Source: an uncultured Ruminococcus sp. (GTDB taxonomy: Bacteria > Bacillota > Clostridia > Oscillospirales > Ruminococcaceae). Taken from it: a DNA stretch of 64,000 nucleotides. The notes below the pieces were generated by a model. That model made no database searches. It had not been told where the DNA came from and saw nothing but the letters and a program-made list of their open reading frames with translations. Every line of letters starts with the position of its first letter. The stretch's first letter is position 1. The position numbers and the translations under genes were made by a program. The stretch is from assembly GCA_947169885.1 (NCBI GenBank), contig CAMVRM010000003.1:53937-117936 (forward strand), written 5' to 3'. Shown in pieces: positions 24,385-32,845 of this stretch.

Positions 24385-25383
24385 ATGAGACAAACTCACA
24401 TATTCGGTCAGCCGCTTTCGGTCATTTCCTATGCGGCGGTGGGCGGCAAAATGGAAAGCGAAGGACCGCTCGGAGACTGCTTTGACAAGATAAACGACGA
24501 CCCTTATCTTTCGACTGACACTTTTGAGAAAGGCGAGAGCAAGCTTCAGAAAGAGGCTATGCTGCACATGATGGATAAAGCCGATCTTTCCCCCTCGGAC
24601 ATAGGAGCGGTGTTCGGCGGCGACCTGCTAAATCAATGCACAGGCACGACTTACGCCGTAAGAGACCTGCGAATGCCGTTTCTCGGTATCTACGGCGCTT
24701 GTTCGACCATGGCGGAGGGACTTATCTTAGCGAGCCTTTTTGTGTCGTCAGGAGCGGCAGAGCGTGCGGCGGCGGTGACTTCTTCGCACTTCTGTTCAGC
24801 AGAAAGGCAGTACCGCTTCCCTCTTAACTACGGCGGACAGCGAACGCCTACCTCACAGTGGACGGCGACTGCCGGGGGAGCGCTTTGTGTGTCCGCCAAA
24901 AAACGTCCGCCCTACGTTCGAGCTTTCACAGTCGGGGTCATAGAGGATCTGGGCGTGACTGACGCTGCGAACATGGGCGCTGCAATGGCACCTGCTGCAT
25001 GGTCGACTGTTTCGGCGTTCTTTCGTGAGACAGGAAAAATGCCGTGGGACTTTGACATGATACTCACAGGAGACCTTGCAAAAGTCGGCAGCAGGCTTTT
25101 CTGTGAGCTTGCGGAGCGTGACGGCATAAACGTCCGTGAGAACCACGCCGACTGCGGAAATATGCTTTACAGCTTTGAAAAGCAGGACGTTCACGCAGGA
25201 GGAAGCGGCTGCGGCTGCTGCGCCTCGGTGCTGTGCGGACACATTCTGCCTAAGATAGCGAGCGGAGAACTGAAAAACGTTCTGTTTGCGGCAACAGGTG
25301 CGCTCATGTCGCCTACCGTAAGTCAGCAGGGCGAGAGCATACCCTCGATCTCACACGCAGTATGGCTGTCATCGGAAGAATAA
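24385..25383 (+). CDS. spoVAD: Stage V sporulation protein AD
   Basis: SpoVAD binds dipicolinic acid and belongs to the SpoVA channel that moves Ca-DPA into the developing spore and out at germination. The 332-residue product has the thiolase-like fold typical of SpoVAD, with YAAVGGKMESEGPLGDCFD at the start and GIYGACSTMAEGL around the vestigial Cys. I prefer the ATG at 24385 to 24379 because AAGGAG then lies 8 bp away. spoVAE follows after 10 bp. The usual upstream partner spoVAC is absent; the flanking gene is queH on the other strand. Confidence 0.92.
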   Translation: MRQTHIFGQPLSVISYAAVGGKMESEGPLGDCFDKINDDPYLSTDTFEKGESKLQKEAMLHMMDKADLSPSDIGAVFGGDLLNQCTGTTYAVRDLRMPFLGIYGACSTMAEGLILASLFVSSGAAERAAAVTSSHFCSAERQYRFPLNYGGQRTPTSQWTATAGGALCVSAKKRPPYVRAFTVGVIEDLGVTDAANMGAAMAPAAWSTVSAFFRETGKMPWDFDMILTGDLAKVGSRLFCELAERDGINVRENHADCGNMLYSFEKQDVHAGGSGCGCCASVLCGHILPKIASGELKNVLFAATGALMSPTVSQQGESIPSISHAVWLSSEE

Positions 25384-25393
25384 GGAGGAACAC

Positions 25394-25750
25394 ATGGTAT
25401 TTTTATACGCATTTCTCATAGGCGGAGCGTTCTGCGCTGTCGGTCAGCTGCTGCTCGATCTTACAAAACTCACGCCTGCAAGGATACTCACGGGATATGT
25501 GGTAACGGGCGTGATACTGGGCGCACTGGGAATATACCGTCCGCTCATCGACTTTGCAGGTGCAGGTGCATCTGTTCCGCTGACGGGCTTTGGCTGTCTT
25601 ATCGCTGAGGGCGTAAAAAAAGCGGTGGACAGTGACGGTTCTCTCGGGATACTCACAGGCGCTATGACCGCAGGTGCGGCAGGCATAACTGCGGCGCTCA
25701 TCTTCGGACTGTCGGCTTCGCTGTTTGCAAAAAGTTCGGCAAGAGAATGA
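25394..25750 (+). CDS. spoVAE: Stage V sporulation protein AE
   Basis: A 118-residue membrane protein, usual length for SpoVAE, with four hydrophobic segments (FLYAFLIGGAFCAVGQLLLD at the start). It is one of the membrane subunits of the DPA channel. AGGAGG precedes the ATG. Together with spoVAD it suggests that the organism retains spore genes. Confidence 0.92.
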   Translation: MVFLYAFLIGGAFCAVGQLLLDLTKLTPARILTGYVVTGVILGALGIYRPLIDFAGAGASVPLTGFGCLIAEGVKKAVDSDGSLGILTGAMTAGAAGITAALIFGLSASLFAKSSARE

Positions 25751-25802
25751 AAGGTCATATTCATGCCGTAAATAACTCTGTCACTGCTTACGGCGTTTGA
25801 GA

Positions 25803-25833
25803 AAAGATGCTCATTTTGGTGGGCATCTTTTTT
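25803..25833 (+). terminator. Rho-independent terminator after spoVAE
   Basis: AAAGATGC / GCATCTTT stem with a 12-nt loop and a T run, 52 bp after the spoVAE stop. Confidence 0.8.
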
Positions 25834-25917
25834 ATTGATATATGAAACTTTTGCTGCCTGTAAATATGCAGATATAACACAGTTTAAAAAATATTATATA
25901 AAATATTTACGAATCTC

Positions 25918-25946
25918 TTGACATCTTAGTGTTTTTATGTTATTAT
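25918..25946 (+). promoter_or_regulatory. Sigma-A promoter of nrtR-pncB
   Basis: TTGACA (25918-25923), 17-bp spacer, TATTAT (25941-25946), 33 bp before the nrtR start. Confidence 0.75.
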
Positions 25947-25968
25947 CATTATAGAACTAACAAACACT
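25928..25968 (+). promoter_or_regulatory. Candidate NrtR operator (inverted repeat over the -10)
   Basis: AGTGTTT at 25928-25934 and its exact complement AAACACT at 25962-25968 flank the -10 hexamer; the similarity extends as AGTGTTTnTTA with a one-base offset. NrtR proteins commonly repress their own NAD-salvage operons, so this is the natural place for an operator. Not matched to a published motif. Confidence 0.35.
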
Positions 25969-25979
25969 GAGGTGATAAA

Positions 25980-26801
25980 ATGCAGACCGAAAAAGAATTT
26001 TTATCGGAATACAAACTGAGCGACTATGAACGTCCGTCAGTGACAACAGACATTGCAGCTTTCATGATACGCACAGAAAAAAGCAGCAACTATCGGCACA
26101 TTCCGAAAAAACAGCTGTCATTACTGCTTATAAAACGTGGCGGACACCCATACAAGGGAATGTGGGCACTGCCGGGAGGATTTTTGCAGCCGAATGAAAC
26201 AGTTGAAGAATGTGCGCTCAGAGAAATGGAAGAGGAAACACAGATAAAACCTGTTTCTATAATCCCTGTCGGCGTGTTCAGCAAACCCGGACGTGACCCC
26301 AGGGGCTGGATAATCTCCAACGCTTTTGTTTCGATAATCAGCGAAGAATCCGTCAAACAATCAGGAAGCGACGATGCGGAAGATGCACAGTGGTTCGATA
26401 TAAGCTTTGAACCTGACGAAAATGGACTGTATATCCTGACGCTAAGTTACAAAGATACAGTTCTCAAAGCGGTTCTCAGAGAGGGCAAATCGCACCTCGG
26501 CGTGACTTCATTCGAGATAGTCGACAGTCCGACACTCGCTTTTGACCATGCAGAGATAATAGCTACGGCACTGTCAGCGCTCAGATTTTCCGCAAAAAAC
26601 TATGAAATGATATTTGACTTTCTGCCAGAAGAATTTACGCTGTCGGCACTGCAAAAAGTGCAGGAGGCTATCACGAACGTCGCAGTCATGTCGGGAAATT
26701 TCAGGCGCATCGTAAGCGTCTCTGTTGAAGAAACGGGCGGTTTTGTCCACGGAGAGGGTCACAGACCGGCAAAGCTTTTCCGAAGAAAGAAAAAAGAATA
26801 A
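25980..26801 (+). CDS. nrtR: NrtR-type Nudix-wHTH regulator of NAD metabolism
   Basis: 273 residues. The N-terminal Nudix domain has a near-canonical box in which the usual Gly after EExx is Gln (RE-MEEETQI), consistent with a ligand-sensing rather than strongly hydrolytic domain. The C-terminal 75 residues form the winged helix typical of NrtR (EFTLSALQKVQEAI and NFRRIV, then RPAKLFR). NrtR repressors sense ADP-ribose. The next gene, 21 bp away, is pncB, a classical NrtR target, which supports the call strongly. Confidence 0.88.
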   Translation: MQTEKEFLSEYKLSDYERPSVTTDIAAFMIRTEKSSNYRHIPKKQLSLLLIKRGGHPYKGMWALPGGFLQPNETVEECALREMEEETQIKPVSIIPVGVFSKPGRDPRGWIISNAFVSIISEESVKQSGSDDAEDAQWFDISFEPDENGLYILTLSYKDTVLKAVLREGKSHLGVTSFEIVDSPTLAFDHAEIIATALSALRFSAKNYEMIFDFLPEEFTLSALQKVQEAITNVAVMSGNFRRIVSVSVEETGGFVHGEGHRPAKLFRRKKKE

Positions 26802-26822
26802 ATTATACGGAGGGATCTTTTC

Positions 26823-28016
26823 ATGAAACTCGAACCTATCATCGTATCGCTGCTTGACACCGATCTTTACAAGTTCAACATGGATCAGGTGATATTCCAC
26901 AAGCACACAGACTTATGCGGTCAGTACTACTTCAAGTGTCGCAACAAGGGCGTTGTCTTTACTCCCGAAATGGCACAGGAGATAAGTGAGCAGGTCGATC
27001 ACCTTTGCACGCTGACATTCAAAAAAGAAGAACTTGACTACCTGCGCTCTATACGCTTCATCAAGCCCGATTTTGTTGAATTCATGAGACTGTGGCATCC
27101 GATAAGGGACTACGTGAACATCTCCCTTGACGAAAACGGCGAACTCTCTATCGTTGTTGACGGACCTCTTTTCTCGGCTATGCAGTTTGAGATATATCTG
27201 TTGGAGATAGTAAACGAAGTCTATTTCCGCATGGCTTACGATTACGAAACGCTCCGCAAGTCCGCTGAGGAAAGACTTGACAAGAAGATAAAGGCACTCA
27301 ATGACGGTACTTACAGCTTCAAATTCGCAGAGTTCGGCTGCCGCAGAAGACTTTCCCGTGAGTGGCAGGACGTTGTTGTAAAGCGCTTTGTTACCGAGAC
27401 TGACAAGTGCGTGGGAACTTCCAACGTTTATCTTGCAATGAAATACAACATCACACCTATCGGAACTTATGCTCATGAGTTTGTGCAGATGTATCAGGGC
27501 ATAGACTCTATCCCGCTTGCTTACACCAACCACTACGCTATGCAAGACTGGTACGATGAGTATGACGGCGACAACGGAACAGCACTGACCGACACCGTTA
27601 CCACCGACTTGTTCCTGCTGGACTTCAACCGCTCCATGGTGAACAACTACACAGGCGTTCGTCACGACAGCGGCGACCCATACGCATGGGGCGAAAAGAT
27701 CATCGCTCATTACAAAAAGTACGGCGTTGACCCGAAAACAAAAATGCTCCTGTTCAGCGACAGCCTTGATTTTGACAGAGCGCAGGCGCTTTTCGACTAC
27801 TTCAAGGACAAGACGAAAGTTTCGTTCGGAATCGGCACTTTCTGCTCCAATGACACAGAGGCTGAGGCGCTCAACATCGTCATCAAGCTCCAGTACGTCA
27901 ACGGCAGACCTGTTGCAAAACTGTCTGACGCTCCCGGCAAGGCTATGTGCCGTGACAGCGAATATCTTGAATACCTCCGCCGCTCGGTAGAGTTCAGGAT
28001 AAACAGAGAATCGTGA
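26823..28016 (+). CDS. pncB: Nicotinate phosphoribosyltransferase
   Basis: A 397-residue NAPRTase that makes nicotinate mononucleotide from nicotinate and PRPP in the Preiss-Handler salvage route. Recognisable parts are LLDTDLYKFNMDQVIF, the FAEFGCRRRLSREWQ active-site segment, GTSNVYLA and the phosphoribosyl-binding GVRHDSGDP. A GGAGGG site precedes the ATG. The stop codon directly abuts an inverted-repeat element. Confidence 0.94.
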   Translation: MKLEPIIVSLLDTDLYKFNMDQVIFHKHTDLCGQYYFKCRNKGVVFTPEMAQEISEQVDHLCTLTFKKEELDYLRSIRFIKPDFVEFMRLWHPIRDYVNISLDENGELSIVVDGPLFSAMQFEIYLLEIVNEVYFRMAYDYETLRKSAEERLDKKIKALNDGTYSFKFAEFGCRRRLSREWQDVVVKRFVTETDKCVGTSNVYLAMKYNITPIGTYAHEFVQMYQGIDSIPLAYTNHYAMQDWYDEYDGDNGTALTDTVTTDLFLLDFNRSMVNNYTGVRHDSGDPYAWGEKIIAHYKKYGVDPKTKMLLFSDSLDFDRAQALFDYFKDKTKVSFGIGTFCSNDTEAEALNIVIKLQYVNGRPVAKLSDAPGKAMCRDSEYLEYLRRSVEFRINRES

Positions 28017-28124
28017 TATAGTCACCCTACTTCAAAATTCGATAGCAAATGAAACGTTGAAAATTCTCTTTTCAGGAAGTTCTCTTTAAATTGTATATAC
28101 TTGATTTCAAGTAGGGCGACTATA
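28017..28124. mobile_element. 108-bp MITE-like inverted-repeat element with TA ends
   Basis: The left end TATAGTCACCCTACTT (28017-28032) and right end AAGTAGGGCGACTATA (28109-28124) are 16-bp inverted repeats with one mismatch. Both ends begin with TATA, consistent with insertion into a TA dinucleotide as in IS630/Tc1-type elements. There is no coding capacity. It starts at the base after the pncB stop codon. Only one copy is in the window, so mobility is inferred. Confidence 0.55.
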
Positions 28125-28146
28125 CATTTGTAAATAAACAAAAAAG

Positions 28147-28187
28147 AACCGCTGTGAGACTTAAAAAAGCACTCACAGCGGTTTTTA
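28147..28187. terminator. Bidirectional terminator between pncB and the DUF3089 gene
   Basis: Perfect 12-bp stem AACCGCTGTGAG / CTCACAGCGGTT with T run on the plus strand and A run preceding it, serving convergent genes. Confidence 0.85.
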
Positions 28188-28201
28188 TTTGATACATATC
28201 T

Positions 28202-29245
28202 TCATGCCGCTTCTGATGCGTGAGCCTGCATATAAGCTTCAAGACGTTCCGAAACGTTCGCTTTAAGGTCACGGAAAAAGAACTGACAGTCATAGAGGTG
28301 ATAGCTTCCCTCGGGCAGACCCGGAACTTTTGACGGGTAATCCTCGGGGGTCACGTCTGTAACTTTCAGCACTCCCCTTCCCTCATCTATGTAACAGCCG
28401 CAAAGCCCTGCCGTTTCGCTCTTGATAACGCCGTCATAGCCTGTAAAGCACGCTCCGTGGTTCTCGGACTTGTCGGCTTTTGTGCTGTCGGTCTTCCAGT
28501 TGAGCGGATTTATCGAATAAGTCCACGAACCTGACGGGTTGATGAACGTGTCGGCAACATTCTCCGCTTCGCAGTCAAAGCTTATCACAACGCCTGTGTC
28601 ATTTCTGCCCTTTGCAGGGACTATCTGCGGATATTTCTCGGTCATTTCCTTTGTACAGCGCCACCCTATCGCATAGACTGCGACCAGCTGACTGTAAAGT
28701 TCCTCGTCCCCGAAGTACTCCTCCAACAGACGATAACACATATCAGCGCCCTGCGAAAATCCTGCTAAAATTATCGGTCTGCCGTTGTTTTCGTGTTCGA
28801 GATAATAAGCAAACGCCGCCGAAACATCGCCGTAAGCGGTCATGAGTATCTTTTCACGTTCGGCTTCTTCATAAGAAGTTGTCCTCATCGATGCCTGACG
28901 GTAAAACGGTGCGAACATACGTGTGCTTTCCTCATATATTCCCCGTTCGGTGTTGAGCGCACCCACAAAATGCTTTCGGCTGTCCTCATCGGTCACAGAC
29001 ATCATGTCCTCATCTTTCATGTCGACTGTCGGGCATATCATGAACAGGTCAGCGCTCTTGCTGTCGCCTATCGACCAGTATGCCCAGTTCGTTTCGTCCG
29101 AATAATCGGGAGTACTGCTTTGCTCATGAACAGTCTGAGAGGTACTTTCAGCAGAGCTGACATCAGCCGTTTCCGCCGCCGCACACGCAGTCTGGAAGAT
29201 GCACACTGCCGCAAGTGCGAGTGCGCAGAGTTTTCTTTTAATCAT
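28202..29245 (-). CDS. DUF3089-like alpha/beta-hydrolase lipoprotein
   Basis: 347 residues with a signal peptide and lipobox (QTAC, C21), so membrane-anchored outside. The body matches the DUF3089 family: WAYWSIGDSKSADLFMICPTVDM near the start, AFAYYLEHENNGRPIILAGFSQGADM with a GxSxG nucleophile elbow, and a late DYPSKVPGLPEGSYHLYD segment. The family is probably esterase-like, but no substrate is established. Confidence 0.8.
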   Translation of the reverse strand: MIKRKLCALALAAVCIFQTACAAAETADVSSAESTSQTVHEQSSTPDYSDETNWAYWSIGDSKSADLFMICPTVDMKDEDMMSVTDEDSRKHFVGALNTERGIYEESTRMFAPFYRQASMRTTSYEEAEREKILMTAYGDVSAAFAYYLEHENNGRPIILAGFSQGADMCYRLLEEYFGDEELYSQLVAVYAIGWRCTKEMTEKYPQIVPAKGRNDTGVVISFDCEAENVADTFINPSGSWTYSINPLNWKTDSTKADKSENHGACFTGYDGVIKSETAGLCGCYIDEGRGVLKVTDVTPEDYPSKVPGLPEGSYHLYDCQFFFRDLKANVSERLEAYMQAHASEAA

Positions 29246-29265
29246 ACTTTCCTGCCTGTCCTTTT

Positions 29266-29832
29266 TTATCCGAAATATGCGGCGATGTCGGCTTTGGCAC
29301 GGCTCATTATCGCTTCGGTGTCAGCACCGTAAATATCCAAGCCCTCCGCTTTGAAGCAGAACGTTTCGGGAATGCCGTAGAAAGTCTCAGCGAGCGCTTT
29401 TACATATCCGAAACCATATTCGTCAGAGAAGATAAAGCCGCCCGCAGTTGTGACATAAAACAGCTTTTTCGCCTTGCAAAGCCCGTAAGGTCTGCCGTCC
29501 TCGCCGTAAGCGAATGTCAGACCGATGACGTTTATCTGCTCGAAAAACTGTTTCAGCGCCGCAGGGAACGAAAGATCATAATAAGGTGCGGCAATAACAA
29601 CAGTGTCCGCAGCCGCAAACTTGTTCGCCATGTCAAACATCTCGTCCGAAAAGTCGGAAGCGGCACACGCTTTGTCACGCTTTTCAAGAAATGCTTCGTC
29701 AAGAACAGGTATCTTCTGCTCGCAAAGTTTCAGTGCTGTCACTTTGCCGTCCAGTTTTTCCATAAGAAAATTCGCAAGCTCAGCTGTTCTCGACTGCTTT
29801 CTCACACTTGCATCAACGTATAAAATATCCAT
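29266..29832 (-). CDS. FMN-dependent NADH-azoreductase-like flavodoxin-fold oxidoreductase
   Basis: I place the start at 29832 (MDILYVDASVRKQSRTAEL), which has GGAGG eight bases upstream; the longer track start lacks a site. The 188-residue product has the N-terminal FMN phosphate loop (DASVRKQSRTAEL), the APYYDLSFPAALKQFFEQI segment and the TTAGGFI turn seen in the flavodoxin_2/AzoR family. Likely a quinone or azo-compound reductase. It precedes the lipoprotein gene by 20 bp on the same strand. Confidence 0.82.
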   Translation of the reverse strand: MDILYVDASVRKQSRTAELANFLMEKLDGKVTALKLCEQKIPVLDEAFLEKRDKACAASDFSDEMFDMANKFAAADTVVIAAPYYDLSFPAALKQFFEQINVIGLTFAYGEDGRPYGLCKAKKLFYVTTAGGFIFSDEYGFGYVKALAETFYGIPETFCFKAEGLDIYGADTEAIMSRAKADIAAYFG

Positions 29833-29962
29833 AAATAAAACCTCCTCGGTCATGGCAAGATTATGATTTGCAGGGATCATCTGCAATAAGAGCAAACTTT
29901 ATTTATGCTATTATACAATAAAATCAAAATTATTTCAAGTCAATTATATGAATTTTACAATA

Positions 29963-29979
29963 TAAACAGGTTCTTAACT
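29963..29979 (-). repeat. 17-bp repeat AGTTAAGAACCTGTTTA, copy near bioA
   Basis: On the minus strand, just past the bioA stop, the sequence is identical over 17 bp to 47982-47998 after the SUKH-like gene. It resembles a MITE end (TAA followed by GAACCTGT) but no matching right end is visible. Confidence 0.4.
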
Positions 29980-29984
29980 GACGA

Positions 29985-31184
29985 TCACACAAACCACGCT
30001 TTCATAGTATCAAGTACCTGAACAAGCTCGGGTTCACTTATCACATAAGGCACCATGGCATACATATATTTCAGAAATGTTCTGCTGAATACTCCGTGAT
30101 CGTATGCGAACTTCTTAAATCCTTCAAGCACCTTTCCGTCATATACCTCTATGCAGACACAGCCGCCCATGATTCGTATCTCTTTTATGCGTGGGTCGGC
30201 AAAACCTGCCATTTCACGGCGTGTTATCTCTTCAATGCGCCGTATTTTTGAAATGTAATCTTCACGTTCAAACAGTTCAATAGATTTCAGAGCCGCACAG
30301 CAGGCAAGAGCATTACCCATGAATGTCGGTCCGTGCATGAAAGCGTGTGAAGGATCATCACTCATAAATCCCTCCCATACTCTGCGGTTAGCAACCGTAA
30401 CGGCATGACCTATGTAGCCGCCGGTCAGAGCCTTTCCGAGAACAATTATATCAGGCAGAACAAGATCAGCCACAAAACGATTGCCTGTTCGTCCAAAGCC
30501 TGTTGCGACTTCATCAAAGATCAGCAATACGTCATATTGGTCGCATAACTGCCTTGCTTTTTCAAGAAAGCTGACATCATACATACGCATTCCGCCTGCG
30601 CCCTGAAGCAGCGGCTCAACGATAAAACAAGTCAGGCGTTCGCCGTATTCTTCAAAAGCTTTTTCAAGTGCGGGGATCTCCGTAGGTATATGTACAACAC
30701 CACGTTTTTTCTCACTGTTCACGCCGAACGCAAAATGATAATCTTCATCATCACCAACTTCCATTGCTTTAAAAGTATCTCCGTGATAAGCGTGTTCCAG
30801 TGAAAGTATCATATCACGGTCAGAGCCACGGTTCGTGTTGAATTGCAATGCCATTTTCAGCGCCACTTCCACAGCCACACTTCCCGAGTCAGAGAAAAAG
30901 CAGTAATCAAGATCGCCCGGAAGCCATTGCGCCAGTTTGTCAGAAAGTTTCTGAACAGGTCCATGCGTCATTCCGCCAAGCATAACGTGTGCAAACTTTT
31001 CAAGCTGGGCGCTGATAGCGGCATTGATCTCGGGGTGATCGTAACCATGGATAACGCTCCACCACGAAGACACCGAGTCTATCAGGTCGTGACCGTCCTC
31101 TGTATAGAGATGAACGCCATGCGCACGGGCTATTTTTATTGGTGCATCAAGTGTTTTCATCTGAGCGTATGGATACCAGATCAT
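29985..31184 (-). CDS. bioA: Adenosylmethionine-8-amino-7-oxononanoate aminotransferase
   Basis: BioA transfers an amino group from SAM to KAPA to give DAPA. Called from the ATG at 31184 (MIWYPYAQMKT), which has GAGGAG six bases upstream, giving 399 residues. Class III aminotransferase features: SSWWSVIHGYDHPEIN, SLEHAYHGDTFKAMEV, IFDEVATGFGRTG, and the PLP Lys in VLGKALTGGYIG. It is the last gene of bioY-B-D-A and overlaps bioD by 38 bp. Confidence 0.93.
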   Translation of the reverse strand: MIWYPYAQMKTLDAPIKIARAHGVHLYTEDGHDLIDSVSSWWSVIHGYDHPEINAAISAQLEKFAHVMLGGMTHGPVQKLSDKLAQWLPGDLDYCFFSDSGSVAVEVALKMALQFNTNRGSDRDMILSLEHAYHGDTFKAMEVGDDEDYHFAFGVNSEKKRGVVHIPTEIPALEKAFEEYGERLTCFIVEPLLQGAGGMRMYDVSFLEKARQLCDQYDVLLIFDEVATGFGRTGNRFVADLVLPDIIVLGKALTGGYIGHAVTVANRRVWEGFMSDDPSHAFMHGPTFMGNALACCAALKSIELFEREDYISKIRRIEEITRREMAGFADPRIKEIRIMGGCVCIEVYDGKVLEGFKKFAYDHGVFSRTFLKYMYAMVPYVISEPELVQVLDTMKAWFV

Positions 31185-31878
31185 ATTTTTCTCCTCTGTC
31201 ACAAATTCTTTTCAGTACATCTTCCGAAATGTCAATATCGGTATCATTCTCACCGACACAGGCGATAACAGGCAGTCCTGTGAGTTTTTCACACATCAGT
31301 TTATTATCTTCCTCCATCACATCACCTTTGTGGAAGTTGTTCAGTATCAGTCCCCGTATGTCCAGACCATGGGCTTTCATGTATTCGCAGGTAAGCACCA
31401 CGCTGTTGATCGTTCCAAGTCCTGCATCTGCAACTATCACCGTTGGAAGTCCGAGCGTTTTGATAATATCCTCAAGCATTATATTTTCATCATCATAGCG
31501 GATCGGACACACGATACCGCCGCTTCCTTCGCATATTACCTGATCGTATTCACCGCAGAGCTTTTCATATTGTGCTTTTACATTGCTGAGAACAACCGGC
31601 TCACCCTCTATCCTTGAAGCAAGGTGAGGTGATACAGCCGTTTCATAAATATAAGGACACATTGTTTCAAGCGGCTGAGATATGCCCGATATTTTCTTTA
31701 CATATGCAGCATCGCCCGATATCAGCTTTCCGTTTTCATCACGTTCGTTTCCGCTGACTGCCGCTTTGAAATAAGCGGTATTGTTGCCGATCTCACGTAA
31801 TTTTTTGACAAGCAGTGCCGTAACAAATGTTTTTCCTATATCCGTGCCTGTTCCTGTGACGAATATCCCGTTATACAT
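31147..31878 (-). CDS. bioD: Dethiobiotin synthetase
   Basis: BioD closes the ureido ring of dethiobiotin from DAPA, CO2 and ATP. The 243-residue protein starts with the P-loop GTGTDIGKT (residues 9-17) and has VICEGSGGIVCPI and the VIVADAGLGTINSVVLT strand. It overlaps bioB by 8 bp and bioA by 38 bp, a compact translationally coupled arrangement. Confidence 0.94.
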   Translation of the reverse strand: MYNGIFVTGTGTDIGKTFVTALLVKKLREIGNNTAYFKAAVSGNERDENGKLISGDAAYVKKISGISQPLETMCPYIYETAVSPHLASRIEGEPVVLSNVKAQYEKLCGEYDQVICEGSGGIVCPIRYDDENIMLEDIIKTLGLPTVIVADAGLGTINSVVLTCEYMKAHGLDIRGLILNNFHKGDVMEEDNKLMCEKLTGLPVIACVGENDTDIDISEDVLKRICDRGEKYDLVSIRSDENT

Positions 31879-32845
31879 TTTTATCCCTCCCTGTGGAATA
31901 GCCGATCTTGTTCAGCATAGCAATATCTTCACGGATACGATTGCCCGATGTTGTCAGCATATCACCCGTTATCGCCGAATTTGCGCCCGAAAGAAAAGCA
32001 CGTTCACCGCAGTTTGTCATAAGGCTGCGTCCTGCGGCAAGGCGTATGTCTGCTTCGGGAACGATAAAGCGGAATATGGCAACAGTCCGCAGAATTTCAG
32101 GCTCGGTTATACGTTCAATATCTCCGAGCGGAGTGCCTTTGATGGGTATCAGTGCATTGATAGGTATGGAACTTACACCCAGTTCGCTGAGTGTAAGTTC
32201 CATGTCGATACGATCCTGCAAACTTTCGCCCATACCTATGATACCGCCCGAACATATTTCAAGTCCTGCCGACTTAGCTCTGCGTATACATTCGAGCTTA
32301 TCCTCAAAAGTATGTGTTGTGCAGATGTTTTTGAAATTTGCTCTCGAAGTTTCGATATTGGCATGGTACCTTGTAACTCCTGCCTGACGCAGCTGTGAAA
32401 ACTGTTCTTCTTCAAGCAGACCGAATGAAGCACATAAGCCTACGCTGTGTTCGGCTGCAAGAGTGCGGTAAGTATCAAGTGCTTTTTCAAACTCATCGCC
32501 GCTAAGCCTGCGTCCTGCGGTAACTATCGCAAAGCGATGAACGCCCTGTTCTTCATTATGCCGACATTCAGCTGTGATCTTCTGCTTATCGAGAAAACCG
32601 TATTCTTCGATACCTGTGCAGTGACGGGCGGACTGGGCGCAGAATTTGCAGTCCTCAGAGCATCGTCCGCTTCTTCCGTTGATGATGCTGCAAAGATCGG
32701 CTCTGCTGCCGCTGAAATGTCTCCGCAGAATATCTGCACATTCTGTAAGATCGTCTAATTCACTGTCAAAAAGAAAACTAAGATCATCATCTTTCGTCAG
32801 CCTTCTGCCATTGATGATCTGTTCGGTCAAGTTCTTAATATCCAT
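31871..32845 (-). CDS. bioB: Biotin synthase
   Basis: A 324-residue radical SAM enzyme that inserts sulfur into dethiobiotin. The 4Fe-4S cysteines are C62, C66 and C69 (CSEDCKFC); further motifs are YHANIETSRANF, GGIIGMGES, ALIPIKGTPLG and RLAAGRSLM, whose Arg is a ligand of the auxiliary cluster. The start overlaps the bioY stop by one base (TAATG). Confidence 0.95.
   Translation of the reverse strand: MDIKNLTEQIINGRRLTKDDDLSFLFDSELDDLTECADILRRHFSGSRADLCSIINGRSGRCSEDCKFCAQSARHCTGIEEYGFLDKQKITAECRHNEEQGVHRFAIVTAGRRLSGDEFEKALDTYRTLAAEHSVGLCASFGLLEEEQFSQLRQAGVTRYHANIETSRANFKNICTTHTFEDKLECIRRAKSAGLEICSGGIIGMGESLQDRIDMELTLSELGVSSIPINALIPIKGTPLGDIERITEPEILRTVAIFRFIVPEADIRLAAGRSLMTNCGERAFLSGANSAITGDMLTTSGNRIREDIAMLNKIGYSTGRDKNV

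Noticed and set aside
26913-28025. 370-residue minus-strand ORF
   Set aside because: Complete overlap with pncB, whose motifs are unambiguous; no start signal.
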